A stretch of DNA of 64,000 nucleotides from Chamaecrista fasciculata (lineage: Eukaryota; Streptophyta; Magnoliopsida; Fabales; Fabaceae), in assembly GCA_003254925.1 (NCBI GenBank), contig QANZ01009179.1, positions 95,325 through 159,324 on the forward strand, written 5' to 3'. Below, piece after piece: positions 12,836-23,639 of this stretch (positions are counted from its first letter, which is position 1; every line of letters begins with the position of its first letter). The translations under genes were made by a program, and so were the position numbers. The notes beneath the pieces are model-generated. The model did not search any database. It had not been told where the DNA came from and saw nothing but the letters and a program-made list of their open reading frames with translations.

Positions 12836-12985
12836 AATAAGGGCGGCTCATTGCACGAAGCTCCCATCAAGTGAGGGTTGGGGAGGGATGTACACAACCC
12901 TTGCTTTGCAAAGAAGCTGTTTTCAAGATTTGAACCCGTGATCCTCTCCAGGGTTGTGTTAACTAAGGTATTCACTACCGGTAGC
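12836..12985 (-). mobile_element. Au-like SINE
   Basis: Read on the minus strand, the segment has a tRNA B-box-like word (GGTTCAAATCTTG), then AAACAGCTTCTTTGCAAAGC, AAGGGTTGTGTACA, CCCTCCCC, GGGAGCTTCGTGCAATGAG and a pyrimidine-rich 3' end. This is the order of conserved blocks in the plant Au SINE family. The A box is degenerate. It lies about 130 bp downstream of the MIR319 hairpin in the direction of MIR319 transcription. Confidence 0.75.
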
Positions 12986-13111
12986 AATGACTAATTTGTC
13001 TATCACAAGTCTTTCATTCAAGAGTTAACCGCTGATCACAAAATGCTCTCTGTGCCTAAAGATAAAATTCGAATCTCCACCACTGAATTAAGTATTTAAG
13101 TTATTATTATT

Positions 13112-13300
13112 AGTGAAGAGGGAGCTCCCTTCAGTCCAAGCAAAGAGAAGAAAAGGATGAAGTTTACCTCCTGCATCATTCACACATTCACAATAGCATC
13201 TCACGAAGCAGCCTGTTCTATTGTGTTTGAATGAATGAGTCAGCAGCTAATTCAAATCCTTTTTCCCTTCCATGAGTGGACTGAAGGAAGCTCCCTACTA
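13112..13300 (-). ncRNA. MIR319: MIR319 precursor hairpin
   Basis: On the minus strand the 3' arm contains TTGGACTGAAGGGAGCTCCC plus a final T (13139 down to 13119), identical to mature plant miR319. The 5' arm contains GAGCTTCCTTCAGTCCACTC (13293 down to 13274), a miR319* sequence. The arms pair over the duplex, and pairing continues toward the loop (CTTTTCTTCTC with GAAAAAGGATT-type segments, then a stem around CATTCACA...TGTGTTTGAATG), giving the long stem typical of miR159/miR319 precursors, which are cut loop-first. miR319 targets TCP-class transcription factors controlling leaf growth. The minus strand is chosen because only that strand gives the mature sequence and a correct arm order. 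The small plus-strand open frame across the star arm is incidental. Hairpin edges are approximate. Confidence 0.95.
13119..13139 (-). ncRNA. miR319: Mature miR319 (3' arm)
   Basis: A 21-nt match to canonical miR319 on the minus strand, beginning TTGGACTGAAGGGAGC at 13139. The star strand lies at about 13274-13293. The 5' U and arm position agree with the family. Confidence 0.95.
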
Positions 13301-13470
13301 TATATATATACTACAGAATAATCCTCCAGATCAACGAAATATATTTCACCTCTACCAACAAAGATTTAACATACACATACACAATCTAATTCGAAATCAG
13401 GACATCATACTTAAAGAATGGAGTTATATTATCTCTACCAATTGTGTTGGACTCTATTGATTTCATGTAT

Positions 13471-13482
13471 CTATATATATAG
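13471..13482 (-). promoter_or_regulatory. Candidate TATA box for the MIR319 transcript
   Basis: On the minus strand CTCTCTCTATATATATAG precedes the hairpin by about 180 nt. A pyrimidine patch followed by TATATATA is a plausible plant core promoter, but TA-rich tracts are frequent in this window, so the assignment is weak. Confidence 0.3.
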
Positions 13483-13831
13483 AGAGAGAGATTCATCATG
13501 CTAATTAATCCAACAATTATATTAATATAATTTCAATCATTCATATTAGATGAAGAAAAGAGGAAATCCTCTCCCTGCATTACAAATATACAGAACTGAC
13601 AGACTTGTAGCTAGCTATTGGTCTGAGAAGAATTTATCAAATTGAACCCCACTCGTTTAAAATATTTGAGAAATTAGGTTTGAGTTTTTTTATTTTTTTT
13701 CTGTATCCTACATGGAAGATAATATGGCAATTATGGAATAATTAAATGGAATTCCGCCAAAATGGTATCATTATCATCAACTTATTGGGACCATACTATG
13801 GTAGAGTAAGATAATAATTGGGGGGAAAAAG

Positions 13832-13871
13832 AAACCCTAACCCTAGGCCTTCGAGCTAAGCTACGAAGGCC
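13832..13871. promoter_or_regulatory. Telo-box-like motif and short palindrome upstream of MIR319
   Basis: AAACCCTAACCCTA at 13832 is two plant telomere-type units. Directly beside it GGCCTTCG (13846-13853) and CGAAGGCC (13864-13871) form a perfect 8-bp inverted repeat around AGCTAAGCTA. Telo-boxes are known promoter elements in plants. Here they sit about 0.5 kb upstream of the MIR319 hairpin. Function is inferred only. Confidence 0.35.
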
Positions 13872-14480
13872 ATGGGAGATCAAAATGATATATGAACTTC
13901 ATCAATTTCTAACGAGGAACACAATTTTTGAAAATGAAGATGAGAAGTATATAATGATGGTTGAAATAATGTAATTTTGACCCTATGAATGATTATTACC
14001 ACACGCCAAAATGCCAAACCAAATAATAAACAATACAAACATACATATGAATATTCAATCATCACTTCATATAATAACGGAGGTTATGATTGATTACTAA
14101 GAAGATCAAAGAGTATAAATATATAGTAATAATATAAACAGAAAAAATTTTGAAAGTAAAACCAAAATGAACTCACTGATTTACCCATTTTATAGCGTTC
14201 CAAGTATGAAAGCCTCGTCGATCTGAAGCACGATCGGAAATATAGAGCATCTACTGAAACAAGAAGAAATTGAAGGGGCAATTAAGTAAATTAAGGAAAA
14301 AAATGAGATGGAAATAGGAAAAATATATCAAAAGGACTTGGAATCAAATAATTAATAGTTGTAAGTGAGAGCCAAAAATATGAAAGGGAAGGCAGAGAAT
14401 CAAAGGGTCAGAAGCAGAAACTAACCAAAGAAAGATAAAGAGAAGAAGGTGTGTGTGTAAATCAAAGCAAGCTTGCTTAT

Positions 14481-14604
14481 AAGAGAGAGAGAGAGAGAGA
14501 GAAGGAAGTGTCACTTTCTTCATGGGAGTCAGAGAAAGGAAAGTGATTGAAGATGTCTTCTATATCATATGCTTATAGTCTCACCACACAAACAAATCTG
14601 GCAA

Positions 14605-14651
<47 letters not shown>
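14481..14651. repeat. (GA)n microsatellites
   Basis: Two GA tracts occur, at about 14482-14502 and 14610-14653, the second about 20 units long. The frame RERERERE over the second is an artefact of the repeat. Confidence 0.9.
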
Positions 14652-14652
<1 letters not shown>

Positions 14653-14968
14653 CATTATTATTTAACAAATAAAGCACCAAAAGAAAGCAATACAAAATTA
14701 AAGGTTATAGCTTTGCCTATAAGTTCATGTTTTTCTCTTCCCTGCAAAAAGGAATTAATTAATAAACTAAACTAAGCTCATAATAATAATACTTTAATGA
14801 GAAACACCAGAGACTATACTATGGTGCTCATCTTCATCAGCTTCTTCTACTTCTTCAGTAATTTCTAACCCTTATCATGAAAAAAAGAAGATTAAAATGA
14901 AAAACCATGGAATGATGGATCGTACTCATCATGTAAAATAGAGAGAAATTAGAGAGGAAGAAGAAGAG

Positions 14969-15070
14969 GTGGGGGTTGTAAATGTAATTTTAATTTGGCC
15001 TCTCTCTCTCTCTNGGTGGGGGGTTGTAAATGTAATTTTAATTTGGCCTCTCTCTCTCTCTCTCTCTCTT
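14969..15070. other. Duplicated block around a single N: probable contig-join artefact
   Basis: The ~45-bp block beginning GTGGGGGTTGTAAATGTAAT and ending in a (CT)n tract occurs once up to 15013, then again immediately after the N at 15014. Near-identical copies on both sides of one N suggest two contig ends were abutted without merging their overlap. Confidence 0.7.
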
Positions 15071-15399
15071 CATTCGAGAGAGGCAGAGGAAGAGGCCATC
15101 ACTTCACTCCACTGTAAAATTGTCGTCATCTCACCTTTTTATATTATATGACTCTGAAGTCTTTCTCTCTCTCTCTCTATATATTATATATAGAAGAAAG
15201 TGGTGAAGAATGGAGTTAGCGTGTGTGTATATATATAGGGTTTTATTTGAGCTCACCGATCAAGCTAGCGGAGAATATCATGGACCATCATGCTCCTACT
15301 TATATTTTGTAATCTGAATTATAATTTAATTTTTTTAATTTATTTTACATTATTGCGATTGATTATGTAGAATTTCTTGTTAATATATTTGGCCAAAAT

Positions 15400-16045
15400 A
15401 TAATTTTCATTTTTGATCTTTTCTTTAGTGTAAGTTGTAATCTACTTTTTTATTTTTATATTACAATTTCAATCCTTTAAGTTTTTCAAAAGTTTTACTT
15501 CTTGGTCCTAAAAATTGAATATGATCAGCAAGTCAGGTCAAATTCGGTTTCGAAAATAAGCTGCTCGTTTCACAATTAAATAGGCAAAGTTAATCATACC
15601 TTTCCGTTCATGTCTGATTGCGATGAGTTCATAGTTATGAGTTACTTTTGACTAGCCTTTTTTTCTGTTCAGTTGGGATCATCAGCAAATGAAGTCAAAA
15701 TTGGGCTTCAAAATAATTTTTCATATTTGTCCAATTTTTAGTTTCAAGACTAATTTTCGGGCTCGATTTGACCTCGTTTGCTAACGATCTCAATTAGATT
15801 AAAAAAGACCCATTAAAAGTAACTTGTTGCTTCAAACTCGTTATAATCGATCGGACTTGAAACGAAAGAGATATGACCAACTTTTCTTGTTTAACTGTGA
15901 AACGAGTCCAATTCGACCTTGTTTGTTAACAGATCCAATTAAACAAAAGATGACTCAAAAAATAATATGTAATTTATTACTTATTGTATTCGAACTTCAA
16001 ACTAAATAGTAAAAGTTTTTAAAAAAATTAGAGGACAAAAAAAAA
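15400..16045. repeat. MITE-like inverted repeat, family B, long version
   Basis: It has the family B outline: GATCTTTTCTTTAGTG, AATTGAATATGATCAGC on the left; GAAACGAAAGAGATATGACC, TTGTTTAACTGTGAAACGAG and TTTGTTAACAGATCCAATT on the right. The right half closely matches 22500-22610. Ends are diverged and approximate. Confidence 0.5.
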
Positions 16046-16096
16046 ACATTAACCTCCTACCTCTTTTCTTTTATTATATCAAAATGTAACTGTTAC

Positions 16097-17200
16097 TGTT
16101 AGACTAAATTTTGATTAATGAGTTTTTAATTAATTTAATTCAATTAATTAATTAATTGTTATTAAATAAAATTAAATTTTTGATAATGTCAAATGTTAAT
16201 TTTGATTATCCCAAGTCTGAAAAGTTGAGTAAAGAGATATGGGTTTATTACACTTTTGCCAACATCTTTTCCTTAATTATGGCTTTTACTATTTCAAGAA
16301 AAGAACATGTACTGCGCTAGTTTTCTTTCAAGGAAACGCTCATTTTGTTGTCCGTGTGATGCAAGAGATCAAGTACAAAAGGCGTTCTGCTACCTACTCT
16401 GCTTACCAACACTCTGAATCATGTTAAGAAGATCAAGTCAACAATGTTGAAGGTACTGACATGCTAAGTACTGCTCAGAATCTGGAATATAGACGTTAAG
16501 GAAGTGAAAAACGTGGAAAGCTCCATCAAACATTAAATGCAAGCTCGAATTGAAGATTGATCAAGATTTTGAGATGGACATCATTGTTCTGATCTTCAAA
16601 AAGAGTCGTTGCACTATTGGACCGTTGAAGCTCTAGCTCCTAATAGCTAGTTCCTTCAGAGGCTCTATTTATATGAAGCAGAGCAAGAAATGAAGACATA
16701 CAACATACGACGATCTGAAAATCTTCTTTGTATTTTCTTCATCTTAGCTAAGTGCTATACTGTCTTAGTGACATTCTCTCAGTAAAAAAAATACAAATCA
16801 TCTTCTACTCTTACATTGTCTAGTTCCTATAAGGCTATTATTGCTTCCTGCGTAAAACCCATAGAGTGAGCCTTAGTGTTTAAGGTTGGAAATGTTTGGT
16901 AATAGCTTAGAGAGCTTCTAGGAAGATATTGAATTATTGTTGTACTTGTGAACTTGTAAAACCTCTTGTGGTGAACTCCTGAGGAAAATGGTTAGCTCTT
17001 ATGTACTTGTTACCCACTTTATAAAAACGCTCTTGTTGTGTGCTTGAGAAGTGGACGTAGCGTGATCTTCCTGAACCTTATCTTCTTATATGTTATTTTT
17101 TACCTGTGTGTTTTGCAGGAAATCCTTTTAAGAGACTGAGTGGGTTAAAAACAGAACAAGTTTTAATAATATCAATTCACTACTCCTTTTGGTTGTTTCA
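16097..17200 (+). mobile_element. Solo LTR, Ty1-copia (SIRE/Maximus-like)
   Basis: It starts TGTTAGACTAAATTTTGATT and appears to end GGTTGTTTCA. The flanks GTTAC (before) and TTTAC (after) are a near-matching 5-bp target duplication. Inside are TCTATTTATATGAAG near 16665 (TATA-like), and further right CTTGTGGTGAACTCC, GTGGACGTAGCGTGATCTTCC and ATCAATTCACTACTCC, the usual 3' words of SIRE-type copia LTRs. No primer-binding site follows and no internal domain is present, so it is a solo LTR. The right edge could be 17217 instead. Confidence 0.65.
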
Positions 17201-17370
17201 TTTACACTAACCGTAACAAATCATTGATGTCCGAATTTCATATTTAGTATACTTTTTTTAATATTAAACTGATTTTTTTTTAGTCTCTAACAGCAATTTA
17301 TTCCATCTAAAAAGATTATTATTACCAGAAAAGAAAAATCATGAGTATTATAAGAATATAATTAACAAGT

Positions 17371-17785
17371 AAAATAGTGATTAATTTTTTTTTATTTTTC
17401 TGTAAAAAAATATTATTTTTTATTTTTAATGCTCTTTGATTTTTATCTTGTTTTGTACAATCACGTAATGGAAAGATTTTAAATATCAAATTAATTGATT
17501 AACTGTGGTTTGTAAAAGATATTTTGTTAAAAAAATTATTAAATTTACTTACATAGATTTAAAAACACAATAAAAAGTAAAATAGTGTTTACTTTTTTTA
17601 TTATTTTTCTGTAAAAAATATTATTTATTATTTTTAATGCTCTTGGATTTTTATCTTATTTTGTACGATCACGTCTGGAAAGATTTTAAATATCAAATTA
17701 AATTGATTCATTATGTTTTGTAAAAGATATTTGGTAATAAAATTTATTAAATTTACTTATATAGATTTAAAAACACTTTCTTTTT
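17371..17785. repeat. Tandem duplication, period about 208 bp
   Basis: The block starting AAAATAGTGATTAATTTTTT is repeated at about 17579, sharing TTTTTAATGCTCTTTGATT / TTTTTAATGCTCTTGGATT, ATCACGT, GGAAAGATTTTAAATATC and TTTACTTA.ATAGATT. A partial third unit may begin near 17780. It is AT-rich and non-coding. Confidence 0.8.
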
Positions 17786-20049
17786 TAATTTATATTTTTT
17801 AATTTTTCTGTACATTCTAATTTTATATATATCATTTATGTATTAGAATTAAGAACGTTTCAAATGTGACATTTTTTTAATTAGATTATTATTATAAATT
17901 TTAAAAATATCAACTCTATTTATTAATATAATTAATTATTGAAAATGGTTAAATATAATCATTAAATATATAATATTAGTAATTATTAATATAGAATTTT
18001 GCGACACAATCATTACATAAATATCTTGTTTAAGTTTTACTATGTCAATAATAATGACAAAAATCTTATAAATCAACAAACAGTTAAATTCTATGTATTG
18101 CAAATCTTTCATAATAACACATGGGCCTAAATCAACCATTAAACTGATAATCATCCTCATGCTAATCTATATACATTACGATTTACGAATAAATGGTGAG
18201 AATCGAAAATTCTCGACAGGAAAGGGTCAAGCAAAAAAATATATTTCATATGATGCATCTTCCAGCTATATAAATTACATATAGTAATATTATTTAGTTG
18301 AAATACAATATCAAGTTCAAACAAGTTCTTCTTCACTTTGTGGTCACAGTTTTAAAAACTTAAGTAAAATTAATTATATATTTGTTATAAGTTTTCTCGA
18401 ATCATAAATTTAATTTATATTCTCTCTCTTCTATGATTGGTCGAACAAAAAAATGTGTTTAATATTCTTTCTCTACCATGATTGGTCATGCATAAAATTT
18501 TTACTACGTGTCAAATATTGATTGGGGAACCTTATAGCAAAGATATAAAAACTTTACCTAAGTCTTTCCCAATTTTTTTTCTAGCGACTTTTTAGTTTTT
18601 ATACTCATAAATTAATTCAGCGACTTTCTCTTCTCACTGACATCTCTCAAAATGTTTCAAAATGGAATACTATGATTAATATTTCAAAGTTACCTCTCTT
18701 ATTGATGATAATTTCGATCTCTATAATATTATTGAAATTGGGATAAATATAAAAAATACATATTCATAATAGAAAACATATAAAATTAATAGCATTAAAA
18801 TTTATATTCTATAAACATAAAATCTTACATACAAAGTATCATATTTATGAGATAATAAAAAAATAGACTTATACAAAATCAAAATAAAAGTGGATTATTT
18901 TCTTACCTAATCTTCTTAATATTTTGGTCGTGCCTCCCCTCCTCTTAATCTCTAGTTTCTTGGTCTCATTATTTTTCTTCTCTTATTTCTACATATACAT
19001 ATATGTTTATTTACAGAATAAAGTGCCATAATTTCAAATTAAATATTTTATAATCACGCGTAATCCATAACACTTCTTAATTAACACCCAAATTGGTACC
19101 TTCAGTTTTGCTTGTATATCGTGGCCTTCATCCCATCCACGCACATATATATGATAATTATCTTATTTAAGTTTCCCCAATATCTTCATTTGAAAGCGAA
19201 AATCAGTACTGCCTGTTATATATAATTATATATTGCTTTCTACATGTAGGAGTTAATCATATTCAAAACACAATTAGATACTATGTGCCCGCTTGGATAA
19301 ACATATATAAAAATTTTATTTATCAAAAGATCTTTTGAGTAAAGCATTGTTATTTTTATATTTTAAAATTATTTAGATACAAAATGACAAAATTACTTTT
19401 TAGTAATAAAATTGACAAAAACAACAGTTTTTACAAATGTTTTAAATGGAAGCTATAAAATTAAACTTCTTTAAAAAATCTTATTTTAACTTCTCTTTTT
19501 TCAAAAAAAAATATCCAAACAAGATTTTATGTTTATAAAAGATTTTTTTTAATTAAAAAAATACTTTTGAAACAAAAAAAGTCTATTCAAATAGGCTCTA
19601 GCTCAATCAGTTTGGATAATTTTGTTTTTTAAAATATATTTTATTTATAAATTATTTTTAAAAAATATCTTTTAACTAAAGTTCTATTATTTTTATATCT
19701 GAATATTATAATATAAAAAAATTTTTAATTATAAGGTTTATTTCGATATAAAATAATTAAATTAATTTTAATCAATAAAAATATTAACTTCTACAAATGT
19801 CGTAGGTGGGAATTTCAAAATTAAACTTCTTAAAAACATCTTATTTTATCTTTTACTTTTTTCAATAAAATTACCTAATAAAGAAGTTTTTATGTGTATC
19901 AAAGATATTTTTTTAATTAAAAAGTGTAAAAAAAAAAAGAGCATATCCAGCTCTAAATAATTGGTCAACAAAAAAACCGATTCTAAATATAAATACCTCT
20001 TTCATCTAGAATTTGATAAGTAGTATACTGTATATATATATTTCTTTTT
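17786..20049. other. AT-rich intergenic region with MITE remnants
   Basis: No gene recognised. Around 19286-19600 the ends GCCCGCTTGGATAAAC and TATTCAAATAGGCTC are an imperfect inverted pair of the GTTTGGAT MITE type. A second, similar unit occupies 19605-19955 (TTTGGATAATTTTG at left, GAGCATATCCAGCTC at right). Between 17800 and 18900 I see only AT-rich sequence. Confidence 0.45.
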
Positions 20050-20484
20050 GGGAAAATTGCAGTTTGGTACCCTATGGTTAGGGGCGATCCCACTTTGGTA
20101 CCCTGAAAGAAAATTTTTTGCATTTTGGTGCCCCGTGGTTTGCTCCGTTAGCGAATTGGTCCCCTGTGCTTTATTTCCGTTAGGATTTAACGGCAAATGT
20201 GATTGTGACCACCTTAAAATGTCAAAAACCTCCCAACAAGTCCTAACGGAACACAATCACCTTAAGGGAAAGGACTTAAACGCATAAGAGAAGACTTTTT
20301 GGGAGGTTTTTGACATTTTAAGGTGGTCACAATCACATTTGCCGTTAAATCCTAACGGAAATAAAGCACAAGGGACCAATTCGCTAATGGAGCAAACCAC
20401 GGGGCACCAAAATGCAAAAATTTTTCTTTCAGGGTACTAAAGTGGGATGGCCCTAACCACAGAGTACCAAACTGCAATTTACCC
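20050..20484. mobile_element. MULE-type MITE with very long, nearly perfect arms ('family C')
   Basis: It begins GGGAAAATTGCAGTTTGG and ends CCAAACTGCAATTTACCC. The arms of about 190 bp are almost fully complementary, including GGTGGTCACAATCACATTTG against its partner near 20190, with only about 60 bp of loop. The transcript would fold into a long dsRNA hairpin. The 79- and 84-codon frames follow the two arms and are not genes. Confidence 0.8.
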
Positions 20485-21838
20485 TATTTTTTTTTCCCAA
20501 AATAAGTAGTTTATATATGTAGAACCGATTACCCAACCAAAAGAAAAAAAAACCCTAATAATAATTTTTAATTTAAATGACAGATATAATATAGTTTAAT
20601 CTCTTAATTTTCAATCAACCTTTACTTAAATTTGGCATGTGGATTCTGAATTGGCTTCTTTTAGCTCCAAAATGTCACTTCAATGTTACCAATAAAAATA
20701 GTAACATTAAAAAGAGCGTAGAAACAATAAATTGACCCCATGGTTGGCGTAATTAACCAATAGCCTCCAATAAGAAAAATTCTTGAAATGACGTACACTG
20801 CTATTATCTTTTTACTGGTTTGTAATCTAAATATTTGTTGATTTCGTCTAATTCCACTGCTTTCAAACAGTTCTAAGCACTCATTATTATCTACAAAGGT
20901 AGATTCAACCAAACAATTCAATCCAGATTTCAAAATATTGCTCCGTCGTCAATTAAAAGTTTTCCATCGAAATCAAAATCTCTTATGATCAATTATGATA
21001 TATAATTATATATTGTTGAGTGTTGACATATATATATATATATATAAGGACTAGTAAAAGTCTCCTTTTGCAGGCAGGCATCAATAATTATAAAACCATA
21101 TTTACCATGTTCCATTTTCCAATTAACTATTGCCACGTAGGATGTTTAATTTGAATGATCCTCCTTTTTGCTGATCAAGGCATGGCTTGAGGATATTGAC
21201 TGTATATATATTTGTGTTTGGATTCAAACGATCGAACCCACATGCATATTAATGATTGTACCACCAGAAAATTTTTTAATCTAATTGCTTTCAACACAAG
21301 TTATGTTGCTTAGCTTGTGATCTGATTCATGTCGTTCTTTTACATTTTCTACATTTTTGAAATATATATATATATATACATCTTTTGTTATAAATGTTAA
21401 GATGAGCAGTTAAAAGTAAGAAATCTCATCCTCGTGATGAAGTCAAAGATTTAGATCGATGAACACCGCATTGAAAAATCAATGCAGAAGGAGAGATGAT
21501 ATTACGAACGTGATGACCCTTATCAATTAGGCCCATGAGATAATTAACATATATATATATATATATATCACTCAGATAAAATTCGGTGATTCAAAAAGAT
21601 AATGATTTGACGGCATAAAATATACGTTAAAATAGATAGATCCAAAATTACGGCTAAAGCAACTTCTTTTCATTGAAAGATTAGAAAAGTAAGACGATAA
21701 TGGAGAGTAGGACACACCACAAATATAGGTAGGTCCTTGTGAAACACATTCAATGAATCATTTATATATATTTCCTACCATTATTTTCGCAAACATGTTT
21801 CTCGTTAATCCTTCAAAATAGTGCCATCAAATTTATTA
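20485..21838. other. Intergenic region
   Basis: AT-rich with several (TA)n tracts. I see no coding exon, RNA gene or complete element. Confidence 0.4.
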
Positions 21839-22205
21839 GGGCAAATTACACTATGGTATCCTGTAGTTTAAAAAGTGACACTTCGATATCCTATGATATT
21901 CTCCTATAACACTTTGGTACCCTTTTGGAGTTATTTTGTAATTTTAGCCATAACAGATTTTACAAAAATTACATATTGACCCCTAATATTTTTAGAACAT
22001 TACAAATAGGTCCATGGATACATATTATCTAGGGACTAAAATGAAAACTTTAAAAAAAATTAGGGTCAATATGTAATTTTTGCAAAATTTATTTTGGTTA
22101 AAATTACAAAATAACTCCAAAGGGTACCAAAGTGTCATTATTTAAATCATAGGGTACCAAAGTGAAATATGACCAAACTATAGGGTATCAAAGTGTAATT
22201 TACCC
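21839..22205. mobile_element. MULE-type MITE, family C
   Basis: It begins GGGCAAATTACACTATGG and ends GTGTAATTTACCC. The arms carry CCCTTTTGGAGTTATTTTG against CAAAATAACTCCAAAGGG. The flanks AATTTATTA and AATTCATTG agree at 7 of 9 positions, a decayed 9-bp target duplication. It is very similar to the copy at 61506-61935. Confidence 0.75.
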
Positions 22206-22269
22206 AATTCATTGCGTTCAATTAATAATTCATTCAAACACTTCGATAAAATTTACAATTTTATAAAAG

Positions 22270-22830
22270 GTCAAAAGGTCATTTTGATCCTAAATATATG
22301 TCTTAAATGTTCATTTTGGTCTATTATGTTTCAAAATGTTCAAATTGGTCGTAAATGTTGACAACCTGATTCATTTTGGTCCTTAATATTGGTAAAATGT
22401 ATCATTTTGGTTCCAAACTATTGAATTTTGTCATATTTATCTCGTCTCTCATTTCAAGTTCAAAAGATTTGTTAAGACGAATTCAGTTCACATTTGAATT
22501 TGAAACGAGAGAGATATGATCAACTTTGCTTGTTTAACCATGAAACGAATGATCTACTTTTAGGATCGATTTGACCACGTTTGTTACGACTCCAATTGGA
22601 TAGAGAAAGTATTCTTTGAGAATAATACATATCTCTAAACTCGTCACGTTTGAACTTAAAATAAGTCATATTCAATAGTTTGGGACCAAAATAAAACATT
22701 TTGCAAACATTTAGGACCAATTTGAATATTTTGAAACATAATAGACTAAAATGAACATTATTACAAAAAAAAAAAAACTAAAATAACATTAGAGCATACA
22801 TTTAGGACCAAAATGACTCTTTAACCTTTA
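22270..22830. repeat. MITE-like inverted repeat, family B, most complete copy
   Basis: It starts AAAAGGTCATTTTGATCC and ends GGACCAAAATGACTCTTTAACC. Internal inverted segments include TCAAATTGGTCGTAAATG against the right-hand TTTAGGACCAATTTGAATA. The middle holds GAAACGAGAGAGATATGATC, a marker segment shared by all family B copies. Confidence 0.65.
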
Positions 22831-22854
22831 TAAAATATAGATATTTTATTAAAA

Positions 22855-23466
22855 TATTGAATTGATGAACCTGGTTCTGGCCGGGGGTCATTACCTGGTT
22901 CAGATGAGGTAACTCTGGGTTGAAGGTTATCTGCAAGACAATGAACACAGGGTGGCCCTGTGATTCACCTCCGATGCTTAAGTTAGTAAGGGTTATGAGC
23001 TCAATAATCTCAATTGACTGAGTAGAGAGTGTACCTTTTTCCAGTGTGAAGGGTTAACCTTTTATACTGGTTGAGGGCGATCTGGCGTGATCTTGCCATA
23101 AATGCATGGATGCTTAATTGTGATCTTGGTTGATCTGATTGTGATCCTTGGCTCCCACGTAATTTCCTTTTCTATGAAAGGTGCCTTGATGGCTAAGGCG
23201 TTATCAAGGGAAAGGATCTCCGAATGATTTGCCTCGATTGACAGCGGATCTTGATCGATCCTTAATTGGCTCCTGACTGATTCAGGGAATGTTTCCTTAT
23301 TTGTTGGTGCGTGGGTGCCCACACCCTTCGTGATTGTGGGCGTCCACGTGCGATGGCGAGATACAGGGCGTTCATGCCTATGTGATCCATCTGGTGGGCT
23401 TGTAACCTGCTGGATCAAGGGCATGCTCTGCCATTTGGGCCTCCTAATTGTTGGGCCTATTATCAT
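22855..23466 (-). mobile_element. Probable solo LTR (family uncertain)
   Basis: This block is clearly more GC-rich than its flanks. On the minus strand it has TATAAAAGG (23066-23058), then TACACTCTCTACTCAG, CTTACTAACTTAAGCATCGG and a 3' part ending near GAACCAGGTTCA. Promoter, short leader and the 'TAAGCATCGGAG' word are the arrangement of many plant LTRs. A minus-strand start at TGATAATAGGCCC (23466) is possible. I found no clean target duplication. The 134-codon minus frame inside it does not resemble a known protein. Confidence 0.5.
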
Positions 23467-23639
23467 GAATCTACGTCATATCCTATTAGTTACATTCTTA
23501 TTTATTATGTTATATGATTATATTCATCAATTAAAGACCAATCATTAAATTTATAAGTGATCAAAACAAAATTTTTAAAAATACAAAAAATCAAAACGAA
23601 ACAAAAAATTTTTAAAGACAGACAATATTTAAAAATATC

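Noticed and set aside
13040..13085. AAATTCGAATCTCC as part of a tRNA T arm
   Set aside because: No acceptor stem or anticodon arm can be built around it.
13272..13460. 62-codon plus-strand open frame
   Set aside because: It runs over the miR319 star arm and TA repeats; the RNA hairpin on the other strand explains the conservation.
14569..14775. 68-codon frame with RERERE
   Set aside because: Translated (GA)n microsatellite.
20002..20287. 84- and 79-codon frames
   Set aside because: They follow the arms of the long hairpin MITE.
23062..23466. 134-codon minus frame
   Set aside because: It lies inside a GC-richer LTR-like block and has no recognisable domain; it reads as promoter/leader sequence of the LTR.
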